This document shows, piece by piece, positions 42,763 to 52,198 of a DNA stretch of 64,000 bases. The position numbers and the translations under genes were made by a program. Source of the DNA: CAVPNY01 sp963706905 (GTDB taxonomy: Bacteria; Chloroflexota; Anaerolineae; Anaerolineales; UBA4823); contig CAVPNY010000015.1 of assembly GCA_963706905.1 (NCBI GenBank), positions 310,001 to 374,000 on the forward strand, given 5' to 3'. The notes under the pieces were generated by a model, which did not search any database, was not told the origin of the DNA, and saw only the letters and a list, made by a program, of their open reading frames with translations. The first letter of the stretch is position 1. Every line of letters starts with the position of its first letter.

Positions 42763-43563
42763 ATGCCAGAGCGTCCTGTGATCCTGGTAACTGGAGCTTC
42801 ATCAGGCATTGGGGAAGAAACGGCGCGTTTGTTTGCCCATCAAGGTTTCCGCGTGGCAATGGGCGCGCGACGCCTCGATCGTCTGGAAAGCCTGGCGGAG
42901 GAAATTCGGCAGATTGGAGGAGAGGCTCTCCCGGTCTCGGCGGACTTGACTCAGCTCGATGATATCAGACACCTGGTCCAAAAAACCCTCGATCGGTTCG
43001 GTCAGATTGATGTCCTTCTGAATAACGCTGGCTTTGGTCATTTAGGCTGGCTGGAAGATCTGGACCCGGTCTTAGATATTCAAGCTCAACTCCAGTTAAA
43101 TCTGGTAGCGGTTATCCAGACGGCGCGTGAGGTCCTGCCTTATATGATCGAACGTCGTTCAGGCCATATTATCAATATGGCTTCAGTAGCTGGCTTGGTG
43201 GCTTCACCGACATACTCGGTCTATGCTGCCAGTAAGTTTGGTATGCGTGGATTTTCCGAAGCGTTACGACGGGAAGTTGGTGTTTTCGGGATCCATGTCT
43301 CAACACTTTATCCAGGTGGAGTGCGGACTGAATTCAAGGCTCATACCGGCGCGCAGCGCAAAACCGGTTCAACCACACCTGATTGGCTCCGCCTGGAGCC
43401 AGAGGAGGTTGCCAGGGCAGTATTAAAGCTCGTCGAACATCCTCGGCGGCAGCAGATACTCCCGTGGGTCTACTACATTCCTTTATGGACGAACTCGCTA
43501 TTTCCCTGGTTGGCAGACTGGTTGCTCGAACGGAAATTTACTAGGCCGGAGCGAGGCTTTTAG
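42763..43563 (+). CDS. short-chain dehydrogenase/reductase
   Basis: A 266-residue classical SDR with T-G-A-S-S-G-I-G at 10-17, N-N-A-G near 88, and the catalytic Tyr-x3-Lys in Y-A-A-S-K near 153-157. AAGGAAGGG precedes the ATG. It uses NAD(P)H on an unidentified alcohol or ketone. The C-terminus is hydrophobic (L-F-P-W-L-A-D-W-L-L), so it may touch the membrane. Divergent from the acyl-CoA synthetase gene. Confidence 0.9.
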   Translation: MPERPVILVTGASSGIGEETARLFAHQGFRVAMGARRLDRLESLAEEIRQIGGEALPVSADLTQLDDIRHLVQKTLDRFGQIDVLLNNAGFGHLGWLEDLDPVLDIQAQLQLNLVAVIQTAREVLPYMIERRSGHIINMASVAGLVASPTYSVYAASKFGMRGFSEALRREVGVFGIHVSTLYPGGVRTEFKAHTGAQRKTGSTTPDWLRLEPEEVARAVLKLVEHPRRQQILPWVYYIPLWTNSLFPWLADWLLERKFTRPERGF

Positions 43564-43596
43564 CAGGTGGATTCAGGATTAAGGGTTGATTCAAAC

Positions 43597-43839
43597 TTAG
43601 CGCGGCTGACGCGACCATTGCACGATTATTTCATCCTGGTCGCCAAGTGCTTTACTCAACAGGGAGATCAATTCGGAACTGGCTCCTTGCGACTGAAAGT
43701 AGTCGAGTTCCATATGGGTGATGGCATAATCGCGATCTTCCAGGGATTCTTCTTCCAGCTGGTCAATTAAAAATTGCAGTTGTTCTGCAGAGATCTGACC
43801 TAACAAGCTGCCAGTTTTCTTGTCGTATAGATATACCAT
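43597..43839 (-). CDS. small conserved-looking protein of unknown function
   Basis: An 80-residue acidic protein, beginning with a short beta hairpin (M-V-Y-L-Y-D-K-K-T-G-S-L-L-G-Q-I) then mainly helix. No motif recognised. It sits between convergent SDR and the Fe-S gene. A GGAGAG site precedes the ATG at suitable spacing, which supports translation. Confidence 0.6.
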   Translation of the reverse strand: MVYLYDKKTGSLLGQISAEQLQFLIDQLEEESLEDRDYAITHMELDYFQSQGASSELISLLSKALGDQDEIIVQWSRQPR

Positions 43840-43932
43840 TTATCTCTCCTGTTGACGAATTACCTCTGGGCTTGCCATGTTGAGTAATATTACCATTTAT
43901 TATTCGTAATCGGTTATTCCTGATTAGCCCCC

Positions 43933-44892
43933 TCACACATTAACTGCTCGCTGGAAATCCTCGATTAATTTCTGGATCTCCAGTGGCTCGCCTCTGGCAG
44001 GCGCCAGACCCAGGAATAGCGCTCCTTGCTCGCAGTGGTTGACGCACACGCCGCAACCCATACATAACGTCTGGTTGATCTCAGCATGGCCGTCAGATAG
44101 AGACAAGGCGAAAAACTGGCAATAATCCTCGCAATCCCCGCAGCCAATGCACAGGTCCTGATCAACGGAAGTTATGTACCCAGAGGAAACCAGCATAGGC
44201 GTGCCGCGTCGTTGAGCTTGCATTGCTCCACAGCAGCAGGCGCAGCAGTTACAGATGGCGTAAAAACGCCCCAGCATGGCATCTTTGAAAAATGCGTGGT
44301 GGACGTGACCGCGCTCATCCTCCGCCCGGAGAATTTCTATGGCTTCGTTTGGCGTGAGCCAGCGGGTGTGCTTCGGTTGATGCTCGGATATAAAACTGGC
44401 GAATGGTTCACCGACGATCAGACAGACATCCAGCGGTTTGCAGGGATTGGGGCGCGCCGAGCGACACGGGCAGTCCAGGGCGACGATGTGATCAGGGTTT
44501 TTCAACACGATATCGCGGGCACGGTCATATGGGATGATCTGCTCTAGATTGGGGAGATGGACCTCTTCGTTTACCGTGACCAATTGAGTGGCTGCAGCCA
44601 GAGGCACAACTTTGCCATGGTAGGTAGCTGCAATGCCGATGTTCACCGGTTTGGATCCATCCTCTTTAGATGCGTGGCGCGATGGGAATAAGTGGGTGAG
44701 TATTTGGGATAGCTGTGCCAGTCGAGGAGAAATAGGATGTTCCCCAACGCCAATGTCTATGTACAGGTATGGCCAGCGTGCATATATATAGCCGTGCAAA
44801 AGATCAAACAGGCGATAACCTGGTGTGCGCAGCCCTTCGCGTACAAAGGCACGCGTTGAGGGGTGGATCAGGAATTGGCGATTGCGGCTCAT
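43933..44892 (-). CDS. 4Fe-4S protein with two ferredoxin clusters and Cys-rich site
   Basis: A 319-residue protein. The C-terminal half carries two bacterial ferredoxin motifs (C-I-G-C-G-D-C-E-D-Y-C and C-M-G-C-G-V-C-V-N-H-C), each for one 4Fe-4S cluster. Upstream is an unusual C-N-C-C-A-C-C-C stretch near 217-224 and another C-P-C-R-S-A-R-P-N-P-C group near 141-151. The N-terminal half shows no clear catalytic motif. It could be an electron-transfer partner to a flavoprotein; which one is unknown. A strong hairpin lies just upstream of its start. Confidence 0.8.
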   Translation of the reverse strand: MSRNRQFLIHPSTRAFVREGLRTPGYRLFDLLHGYIYARWPYLYIDIGVGEHPISPRLAQLSQILTHLFPSRHASKEDGSKPVNIGIAATYHGKVVPLAAATQLVTVNEEVHLPNLEQIIPYDRARDIVLKNPDHIVALDCPCRSARPNPCKPLDVCLIVGEPFASFISEHQPKHTRWLTPNEAIEILRAEDERGHVHHAFFKDAMLGRFYAICNCCACCCGAMQAQRRGTPMLVSSGYITSVDQDLCIGCGDCEDYCQFFALSLSDGHAEINQTLCMGCGVCVNHCEQGALFLGLAPARGEPLEIQKLIEDFQRAVNV

Positions 44893-44940
44893 TAGAAGGT
44901 TTCGCCAAGGTTTAACAAAGAAACATGATTTAATCTATGA

Positions 44941-44969
44941 AGACGCCCTCCGTGGCGTGGAGGGCGTCT
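44941..44969 (-). terminator. strong hairpin after the SepIVA-like gene
   Basis: AGACGCCCTCC (44941-44951) and GGAGGGCGTCT (44959-44969) form an 11-bp perfect stem with a 7-nt loop, four bases after the stop of the minus-strand gene. A short TTC run follows in that direction; an AAAATT tract lies on the other side. It closes the asp23-to-SepIVA block. Confidence 0.75.
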
Positions 44970-44973
44970 AAAA

Positions 44974-45438
44974 TTATTCAGCCTCTTCTGGTTTATCAGT
45001 ATCTTGCAGGGCGTGAATCCCATTGCGGACCTGGTTGACGATCCGTTCCAGCTCTAATTCCAGTCCTGTCAGAGTGTCGACAACATATTGGTCAGCATCC
45101 CGCCGGCTTTGCTCGGCTTCGGAGCGAATTTGAGCAACCGACTGTTCGGCACGCGCCTGCGCAGATTGGACAATGGCATCGCGTTCGACCATCTGGTCGC
45201 TTTTTTCGCGCGCCAGAGCCAGGGTACGGTTAGCTTCCTCCTGAGCCTGGGCCAGGATGCGGTCGCGTTGCGAGGTAACTTGTTGGGCTTTTTTGACCTC
45301 ATCAGGGATAGCAACGCGCATCTGATCGATTAGATCGAGCATGCGGTCCTCGTCCACAATGACATTATGCGTGAACGGGATAGCCCGGCTTTCGTTGAAA
45401 AGTTCTTCCAAGCGGTCAATTAAGTGCAAGATATCCAT
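44974..45438 (-). CDS. SepIVA/DivIVA-like coiled-coil protein
   Basis: A 154-residue protein from ATG 45438, with GGAGG upstream. The N-terminus (L-I-D-R-L-E-E-L-F-N-E-S-R-A-I-P, then L-D-L-I-D-Q-M-R-V-A-I-P-D-E) resembles the start of mycobacterial SepIVA, and the end (A-D-Q-Y-V-V-D-T-L-T-G-L-E) resembles its C-terminal D-I-Y-V-D-N-K-L segment. Between them is a coiled coil much shorter than in SepIVA. SepIVA is a DivIVA-related septum protein of mycobacteria; assignment here is by remembered similarity, not a search. An ATP-synthase-b-like label is the usual alternative. Downstream of coaD, with a terminator after it. Confidence 0.6.
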   Translation of the reverse strand: MDILHLIDRLEELFNESRAIPFTHNVIVDEDRMLDLIDQMRVAIPDEVKKAQQVTSQRDRILAQAQEEANRTLALAREKSDQMVERDAIVQSAQARAEQSVAQIRSEAEQSRRDADQYVVDTLTGLELELERIVNQVRNGIHALQDTDKPEEAE

Positions 45439-45526
45439 AGGGTCCCTCCGCAGACAGCGGATATTGGCGATCAATCATGACAGATTAAGATTACCCGCAA
45501 ACTAAGAATACGTCAATAAATCGATT

Positions 45527-46051
45527 TCAATCTCTCAATGAGGTAGTTGGAACGATTTGCTGTCCCTCGCCTAACTCGTGAAAGCGTTCTAGGAGAGCGG
45601 TTTTCACGTGGTCAGGTACCATGCTGGTTACATCTCCACCCAGCGAGGCGATTTCTCGCACAGTGGAACTTGACAAGAAAGTATGTTCCTCGTTCGTAAT
45701 CAGCGCTACGGTTTCGATAGCAGGCATCAGGCGGTGGTTAGCCAATGCCATGCGGAACTCGTATTCGAAATCTGAGAATACCCGCAATCCTCGCACAACC
45801 ACTTGAGCGCCTACTTTTTGGCAAAAAGTCACGGTCAGGCCACTGAACCCCATTACGATAATATTGGGGTCCTTCTGGAAAGTCTGGCGCACCAGATCGA
45901 TGCGTTGTTCGGGCGAGAAAAGCAGCGACTTCAATGGTCGATCGTACACTGCTACGACGACCTCGTCGAAGAGGTGCGCTGCGCGCTCAATAATGTCAAT
46001 GTGCCCATAATGGATCGGGTCAAACGTGCCGGGTAAAACTGCTCTAACCAT
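45527..46051 (-). CDS. coaD: phosphopantetheine adenylyltransferase
   Basis: A 174-residue enzyme of the CoA pathway making dephospho-CoA from phosphopantetheine and ATP. It has the nucleotidyl-transfer motif T-F-D-P-I-H-Y-G-H at 9-17 and the S-S-S-T-V-R-E motif near 127. It sits in the minus-strand block between recG and the SepIVA-like gene. The 47 bases from recG hold nothing notable. Confidence 0.95.
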   Translation of the reverse strand: MVRAVLPGTFDPIHYGHIDIIERAAHLFDEVVVAVYDRPLKSLLFSPEQRIDLVRQTFQKDPNIIVMGFSGLTVTFCQKVGAQVVVRGLRVFSDFEYEFRMALANHRLMPAIETVALITNEEHTFLSSSTVREIASLGGDVTSMVPDHVKTALLERFHELGEGQQIVPTTSLRD

Positions 46052-46098
46052 AACTCCTCGTCAGTACCTAGGTTGCAATTATTAGGCCAGAAATAGTC

Positions 46099-48690
46099 TT
46101 AGCTCACATCTCCCTGGCGCGGGTTTGATCCCCAAAAAGATCGTAAGACTCCAGCCAAAGCCTGATTCTCTGGGAGCTGCAGTTCCGGATCTTGTTCGAA
46201 TATCTCCCGGGCTAAATGCTGAGCTTTTTCGATCAGTTGGATATCGGTCAGGTTGGATAAACGTAATTGTTGGGTGAAGCCTGATTGGCGGGTGCCCAGG
46301 AAGTCTCCTGGGCCGCGCTGCTCCAGGTCGCGCTCAGCCAGAACAAAACCATCCGTGGTTTCTACCATGGCTGACAGGCGCTCATTCTCAATTGCATCCT
46401 CTGTCTCTGGAATCAGCAGGCAGTAGGATTGTGCTTGGCCCCGTCCCACCCGGCCGCGAAACTGGTGTAGCTGGGAAAGCCCGAAGCGATTAGCGCCTTC
46501 TATTAACATCACGGTCGCATTAGGTATGTCCACACCCACTTCGACGACCGAGGTTGACACGAGGACCTGGTATTGCCCATCACGAAAACGAGCCATGACT
46601 TCGTCTTTTTCATCAGGGCGCAACCGACCATGCAGTAGTCCGATTTCGAGTTGGGGGAATATTTCTGTTTGCAGACGGCGGTGCTCTTCAACAGCCGCCA
46701 TACCCCCAATTGTCAATTCAACCTGCGATTCCTTCTCACCTTGTTCAACGAGAGGGTAAATAATAAAAGCCTGGTATCCCTGGGAAACCTGGTTTCGAAT
46801 CAGGGTATAGGCGCGTTCGTGCTCGCGTGGGTACAAAACATGGGTGCTTACCTCCTGGCGTCCAGGCGGCATTTCGTCCATCACCAGCAGGTCGAGATCG
46901 CCGTATACAGTCAGCGCCAGGGAACGGGGGATGGGCGTGGCTGTCATGACCATCAAGTGAGGTTCATTGCCTTTAAGGCGCAGCGCGGCGCGTTGCTCAA
47001 CTCCAAATCGGTGTTGCTCGTCAATAATCGCCAGTTGCAGGTCAGTGAATACTACCGGATCTTCGATCAAGGCATGCGTCCCGACAACAACCTTGATCTC
47101 TCCACTGGCCAATCCCTCCCTGATGGCGCGCTTTTCGGATTCAGGTGTGGCGCCGATCAGCAGGCAAATCTGGTCCGACTTCACCACATCCCCGCCCTCT
47201 GCCAGCAGGCGCTGTAAACTTACATAATGTTGCTCGGCAAGGATGCTGGTTGGCGCCATCATCGCCGCCTGAGAGCCCTGGCTGACAACCATTGCCATTG
47301 CCAGACCGGCGATCACCGTCTTTCCGGAGCCGACATCTCCCTGGAGCAGACGGTTCATCGGATGTCCGCTTCTTAAATCATGGCAGACTTCTTCCATGGC
47401 GTGCTGTTGGGCAGAAGTCAGTTGGAAAGGAAGACGGGCAACCTGATCGTCGAGCCATGTCTGGGGCATCTCGAAGACTCGGGCAGTTCGTTCGCGCCAG
47501 GCACGTTTTTGACCGAACAGGCCAAGCTGGAGCAGGAATAGTTCGTCGAAGGCCAGGCGATGGCGGGCTGCGTCCAACTGATCCCAGGAGTCTGGGAAAT
47601 GGATCTGTTGCAGCGCCGTTGGTAGATCCATCAAATTCGCCGACTGGCGCTGGCTTGTCGGGAGCGATTCCTGTACGCGCAGGGACCAGTAGGTAACTAC
47701 CTGGTACATTAATCCCCGTAGCCAGCGCTGGGTGATATTGGCGGTCAGTGGATAGACGGGTACAATGCGGTTGGTATTCAGATTTTGCTGATCGAGAAGC
47801 TCGATCTCGGGGTTATTGATCACCAGGCGTCCCAGATATTGATCAACTTTCCCCGATAGCACGACTTGAATGTCTTTGCGCAATCGCCTGGCGATCCAGG
47901 GTTGGTTGAACCAAGTGACCCGCAACGCACCGGTTCCATCACTGACCACGCCTTCGGTGATCGTGGTCCGCCCACTGCGCGCCGGGCGGGTATTAATATC
48001 AATAATGGTGCCGATCACAGTAATCTCTTCCCCGTACCACAGGCGGTTGATCGGCTTCAATTGCGAATAGTCATCATAACGGCGGGGAAAATAATACAAC
48101 ATGTCCCCCAGCGTTTCCAGACCCAGTCGCTTGAGGGTAACCCCATGACGTGGGCCAACGCCTGGCAGGACTGTCACCGGTGCATTCAGAGCCGCCGGTT
48201 GCGGCTCCGGGACTGCTGGTTTATGCGTTGCTGGACGATGTTCCGGGCGTGGTTTGTGGCCCTTGTCAACTGCAACTTTTTCGGGTTCTTCTTCCTGCTC
48301 TACTTCCTTCTCCTCAATCTTAACTTCCAGATCGATCTCAATGTCATTAGGTTCCGGGATTCTGATCGCCTGAAATTCATCAGGCTGGGCTTCAACTGGC
48401 TGGGATTGCTCGACAACCGTTGGGGAAGCAGAGGCCGGTTCGGCGAGAGTCTGGATGCGCCGCCACAAACCCTGCAACGCCTCCTGGCGGGAGTTTGGGC
48501 TCAGGCGGTGATAATCACGCAGTCGGGCGACGACAGCCGCAATCAACTCTTCAGGCAACCCATCGGCACGGGCTTCGGCTTCCCAAGGAGTGAGCATACG
48601 CTCAAGCCCGCCCACAACAGCGCGGTCATCGTAACCTCGCTCAGCCTCTAGCTTAAAAAACTTTTGTAATTTCAACAAAGATGGATTCAT
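46099..48690 (-). CDS. recG: ATP-dependent DNA helicase RecG
   Basis: An 863-residue helicase. An unusually long N-terminal part (about 200 residues, including an acidic stretch V-K-I-E-E-K-E-V-E-Q-E-E) precedes the wedge/OB domain (P-V-T-V-L-P-G-V-G-P, Y-Y-F-P-R-R-Y-D-D). Helicase motifs follow: Q-G-D-V-G-S-G-K-T (I), D-E-Q-H-R (II), M-T-A-T-P-I-P-R-S (III) and H-Q-F-R-G-R-V-G-R-G (VI). RecG reverses stalled replication forks. ATG 48690 is preferred; TTG 48744 would run into degV. Its end is 47 bases before coaD. Confidence 0.94.
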   Translation of the reverse strand: MNPSLLKLQKFFKLEAERGYDDRAVVGGLERMLTPWEAEARADGLPEELIAAVVARLRDYHRLSPNSRQEALQGLWRRIQTLAEPASASPTVVEQSQPVEAQPDEFQAIRIPEPNDIEIDLEVKIEEKEVEQEEEPEKVAVDKGHKPRPEHRPATHKPAVPEPQPAALNAPVTVLPGVGPRHGVTLKRLGLETLGDMLYYFPRRYDDYSQLKPINRLWYGEEITVIGTIIDINTRPARSGRTTITEGVVSDGTGALRVTWFNQPWIARRLRKDIQVVLSGKVDQYLGRLVINNPEIELLDQQNLNTNRIVPVYPLTANITQRWLRGLMYQVVTYWSLRVQESLPTSQRQSANLMDLPTALQQIHFPDSWDQLDAARHRLAFDELFLLQLGLFGQKRAWRERTARVFEMPQTWLDDQVARLPFQLTSAQQHAMEEVCHDLRSGHPMNRLLQGDVGSGKTVIAGLAMAMVVSQGSQAAMMAPTSILAEQHYVSLQRLLAEGGDVVKSDQICLLIGATPESEKRAIREGLASGEIKVVVGTHALIEDPVVFTDLQLAIIDEQHRFGVEQRAALRLKGNEPHLMVMTATPIPRSLALTVYGDLDLLVMDEMPPGRQEVSTHVLYPREHERAYTLIRNQVSQGYQAFIIYPLVEQGEKESQVELTIGGMAAVEEHRRLQTEIFPQLEIGLLHGRLRPDEKDEVMARFRDGQYQVLVSTSVVEVGVDIPNATVMLIEGANRFGLSQLHQFRGRVGRGQAQSYCLLIPETEDAIENERLSAMVETTDGFVLAERDLEQRGPGDFLGTRQSGFTQQLRLSNLTDIQLIEKAQHLAREIFEQDPELQLPENQALAGVLRSFWGSNPRQGDVS

Positions 48691-48733
48691 CGCAGGTATT
48701 GTACCAGTATCGCCCACCTTGGGATTAATAAAC

Positions 48734-49567
48734 TTATTCTGCAATTACTGTGACGAAGCCCAGGCCGTTAGGTCCCACATGCGCGCCAATTACTGTTGTT
48801 ATGTTCACCAGCAATGGAGGTGGGTCGATTTGCGGCGCGAAGATTTTTAGTATGTCACGCGCATCCTTCTCAGCGTTTGTATGTAAGATCGCCAAACGCT
48901 CTATCGGCCCCACGCGATGCAACATCTCCATGAGGCGTTCGATACCTTTCCGGCGCGTGCGCACCTCTCCCAGGCTCAAAACCAGGCCATCTTTTACTTC
49001 TACAAAGGGTTTCAGATTGAGTAAGTTCCCCAACCTGGCGCGCGCCCAAGAGACGCGGCCGCTTCGACGAATGAATTCCAATGTATCCAACATCGCTACC
49101 AGACGGATTCGTCGTTGGACATCTTCCAAGCGAGCGATAACAGCATCCATTGAGAGACCCTGAGCAATAGCCTCGGCTACGGTCAAAACCTGGAATCCCA
49201 GGCCAAGCGATATTTGGCCGCTATCGAAGACGTGCACCTTCCCGTTGAAAGCCTGTGCTGCCAGGGTGGCAGTGTTGTATATCCCGCTCAAGATATGAGG
49301 AGCGTGGATAGATATGATTTCGTTGACCCCATCGTTGAAGAGCTGCTGATATAAATCTTCGTAGACGCCCGCCGAAGCTGTGGCGGTGGTTGGAAAGGAG
49401 CGCATCTCAGGCAAGCGAGTGTAAAACTCCTGTCGGGAGAATTGCTTGTCATCTTTGATGCTTTGCCCTTCGATAATCAAAATGTTTGGCACAACCTGGA
49501 TCTGGTAATGCTCAGCCAGGTCATAAGGGATATCACAGGTGCTATCGGTTACTACGGCGATGTTCAT
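48734..49567 (-). CDS. fakB: DegV/FakB-family fatty-acid-binding protein
   Basis: A 277-residue DegV-fold protein, with V-V-T-D-S-T-C-D-I at the start, T-T-A-T-A-S-A-G near 62, and the fatty-acid pocket region (S-I-H-A-P-H-I-L-S-G-I-Y-N-T-A). FakB presents bound fatty acid to the kinase FakA, giving acyl phosphate. The fakA gene lies immediately upstream (about 30 bases) on the same strand, which supports this partnership. Which fatty acid (saturated or unsaturated) it binds is not evident. Confidence 0.88.
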   Translation of the reverse strand: MNIAVVTDSTCDIPYDLAEHYQIQVVPNILIIEGQSIKDDKQFSRQEFYTRLPEMRSFPTTATASAGVYEDLYQQLFNDGVNEIISIHAPHILSGIYNTATLAAQAFNGKVHVFDSGQISLGLGFQVLTVAEAIAQGLSMDAVIARLEDVQRRIRLVAMLDTLEFIRRSGRVSWARARLGNLLNLKPFVEVKDGLVLSLGEVRTRRKGIERLMEMLHRVGPIERLAILHTNAEKDARDILKIFAPQIDPPPLLVNITTVIGAHVGPNGLGFVTVIAE

Positions 49568-49599
49568 TATCGAGCACCCTCTCTGTATCAGGTTAAGGA

Positions 49600-51289
49600 C
49601 TATTCGATTGACAGGATGAACTGGTAATGGGGTTGGCCCCCATCCTGTACCTCGACTTCCAGGTTGGGGTATGCCTCCCCGATGGCTTCAGCGATATGGT
49701 GCGCATCATGTTTGGTGATATCCGCACCATAAAACAACGTGATCAATTCAAAGTTAGTGACATTGGCATGTTCAAGCAATCCCAGGCAGGTCTTCTCCAG
49801 TGAAGGGCTTGTGTAGACGAGTCTCCGGTTGAGCATGGCGATGATCTCGCCTTCTTTCACTTTTACGCCATCGATCTCAGCGTTGCGCACCGCCGTTGTG
49901 ATCTCACCGGTTTGCACATCCTCGATAGCCTGGGTCATATCAGCCACCACGTCGTCAAAATTCCCTTCAGGGGCCAGCCGGAGTATAGCAGCTAAGCCTT
50001 CGGGGATGGTTTGGCAGGGCACTACGGCGACTTTTTTAACGGTCAACTCAGCTGTGGCTTTGGCAGCCAGGATTATATTCTTATTGTTGGGGAGTATGAC
50101 AACTTGATCAGTTGGCAGGTCTTCAAATGCCTCCAAGATATCCTGAGTGCTGGGATTCATTGTCTGGCCACCCTCAATGATGCCTGCCACACCCAGGCTG
50201 GCAAACACGCTGGAGAGACCTGCCCCTGGTGAGACAGCTACGACTGCGATCTGCCCGGGCTCTACTGGGGGAAGCTTTAATTGCTTGTTGCGCGCCTTCT
50301 CCTCAAGAGTGTTCATTTGATCGATCAGATTCTCAATGGCAACCTTGGTGATTGTTCCCAGGGACATTGTGTAATCGATTGGTTCATAGCGTTTATCGGT
50401 GGGCACGTGAATATGCATGCGATAGATGCCATCCCCCTCGCCGACCTGGATGGAGGTGCCAATCTTCTCCAACTGTCCGTAAAAATTTTCCAGGTTGAGA
50501 GGGGCGTTAGGCCGAAAATCGACCACCACTTCGAAATCCTGGCCAGGTTCAATAGTTTCCAGGGTATCTTCCAGGTTCATTGCCGAAAGCGGTTGAACGG
50601 TCGTTACCGCGGTATCGAGAGGCTCCCCATTGATGTACCTCAGCATGCCTTCCAGGAGGAAGAAAAGCCCCTTGCCACCAGCGTCCACCACCCCGGCTTT
50701 TTTGAGTTCCGCCAACAGCTCAGGTGTATGCTCTACCGAAATATCCGCGGCAATGATCGATTTTTCCAGGATCTGGATCGGGTCTTGGGTTTCGCTTAGA
50801 GCCTCTTTGCCAGCTTCAGCGATATCCTTGGCCACGGTCAAGATAGTACCCTCAACCGGGCGGACGACGCCTTTGTAAGCCGTGTCGCGCGCCTCGGCAA
50901 ATGCTTGTACCAGTTTGGGTCCATCTGAGAATCTCGTAGCTATCCACCCCACGCGCAAATCCGCGCCACAACTGTGACAAGATTACACCAGAATTACCCC
51001 GCGCGCCCATCAATGCGCCGTGAGCAACGGCGTGCGCCATCTTGCCAAAGTTCTTCTCCGGTGATCTGGCGATCTCGTCATACGCGGCTTGCATGGTCAG
51101 GACCATATTGATCCCGGTATCGCCATCTGGCACCGGAAAGACGTTCAGAGCATTGACTGTCTGCTGGTTGGTGCGCAGCCAGGTCAAGCCGGCTTCAATC
51201 AATATTTTCAAGGCTTGACCATCGATCGGATTCTTACGAAAATGATCTTGGCGACGGCTGAGAATGCTATTATCTAATGCTGGTTCCAT
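49600..51289 (-). pseudogene. fakA: fatty acid kinase FakA (DAK2/DhaL-type), frameshifted
   Basis: Two frames form one protein of about 562 residues. The first (from ATG 51289) gives the DhaL kinase domain: N-V-F-P-V-P-D-G-D-T-G-I-N-M, the Asp triad that binds Mg-ATP, and G-A-R-G-N-S-G-V-I-L-S-Q. The second continues F-S-D-G-P-K-L-V-Q-A-F, D-A-G-G-K-G-L-F-F-L-L-E-G-M, then the middle and FakA C-terminal domains ending Q-F-I-L-S-I-E. The break is one extra A near 50932. FakA phosphorylates FakB-bound fatty acid for entry into phospholipids. Domain content is complete, so an assembly error is likely. Confidence 0.87.
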
Positions 51290-51335
51290 TCAGGACGTTC
51301 CAATCGAGAATAAAGAATCGATCAGCGCTCGTGGT

Positions 51336-51692
51336 TCAATCCAGATCGCTGACACGGAGTCCATTTACATGGACATTGACTTGACTTACATCCATTCCCA
51401 GGGATTTCTCGACATGGAATCGCACAGTGTTAGCGACGCTACTGGCAACAGCTTTGATGCGGGTGCCATATTCGATTACGATATACATATCGATAAAGAT
51501 ATTTTGACCATCATAATTCACCTCGACGCCTTGGGTGGGATCCTTGACCAGGACGTTGGTCAGACCATTGATCAGATTTTTAGGCGCAAGTCCGACGACG
51601 CCATAGGATTTCAGCGCTGCCTGATAAGCAATGGTTGCCACAGCTCGGCGGGATACGAAAATGCTGCCAATCGGGGTAGATTCATCACTCAT
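51336..51692 (-). CDS. Asp23/Gls24 family protein
   Basis: A 118-residue protein with the Asp23 (DUF322) fold: I-F-V-S-R-R-A-V-A-T-I-A, the variable loop, F-I-D-M-Y-I-V-I-E-Y-G and V-N-V-H-V-N-G-L. The Gram-positive relative is a membrane-associated envelope stress protein. In many genomes asp23 stands directly ahead of fakA, as here (47 bases), so a link to envelope lipid status is reasonable. First gene of the block fakA-fakB-recG; divergent from rpmB. Confidence 0.88.
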   Translation of the reverse strand: MSDESTPIGSIFVSRRAVATIAYQAALKSYGVVGLAPKNLINGLTNVLVKDPTQGVEVNYDGQNIFIDMYIVIEYGTRIKAVASSVANTVRFHVEKSLGMDVSQVNVHVNGLRVSDLD

Positions 51693-51821
51693 AGAGACCT
51701 CAATTTTATGTTCTTAGCCGCAGTTGTGGGTGGTCATGGGGTTTTTGGGATAAGAGCGACCATCCCAAACTTCCATTTTTACGTCCAACTGCGAGAGTCC
51801 AATATTAATTAACAGCTTGGC

Positions 51822-51850
51822 TTGTAATCAGATACGATTTGTGGTAAGAT
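51822..51850 (+). promoter_or_regulatory. promoter of rpmB
   Basis: TTGTAA (51822-51827), 17-bp spacer, TAAGAT (51845-51850), about 70 bases before the ATG. The gap between divergent asp23 and rpmB presumably also holds the asp23 promoter, not resolved. Confidence 0.55.
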
Positions 51851-51920
51851 TGCTCGGCCCAGTCAAGGGCGTCATTTATTTCTGGTCGAGGTATCATTGC
51901 TTTAGAAAGGATGGACGAAG

Positions 51921-52103
51921 ATGGCGAAGTGTGAACATTGTGGTAAGTCGACGACCTTTGGTCGTAATCGTCCCTGGTCGAAAAAGGCTACACAGCGCAC
52001 CTTCCGTCCCAATCTGCAGACAATCTCGGTTTTTGAGAATGGTCGCAAGGTTCGGAAAGTGCTGTGCACCAAATGCATCCGCACATTGGTTAAGACGGTT
52101 TGA
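51921..52103 (+). CDS. rpmB: 50S ribosomal protein L28
   Basis: A 60-residue L28 with two cysteine pairs (C-E-H-C near the start and C-T-K-C near the end), so it is the zinc-binding version. It sits on the large subunit near the exit/E-site region. AGAAAGGATG-like purines precede the ATG. A strong terminator follows 64 bases after the stop, so it is transcribed alone. Confidence 0.95.
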   Translation: MAKCEHCGKSTTFGRNRPWSKKATQRTFRPNLQTISVFENGRKVRKVLCTKCIRTLVKTV

Positions 52104-52167
52104 GTTTTTCAATTTGACTGGATCTTCCAGAGTCCTCATTGGGATGATGTGAAATTCCACCTGCCAG

Positions 52168-52198
52168 AAAATCACGGGATACGCCGTGATTTTTTGTT
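52168..52198 (+). terminator. terminator of rpmB
   Basis: AAAATCACGG (52168-52177) and CCGTGATTTT (52184-52193) form a perfect 10-bp stem with a 6-nt loop and a run of T. The A/T symmetry also suits the minus direction. Confidence 0.9.

Noticed and set aside
47866..48651. A 261-codon plus-strand frame opposite the recG N-terminus
   Set aside because: Shadow of recG; the composition (Arg, Ser, Phe-rich) is not protein-like.
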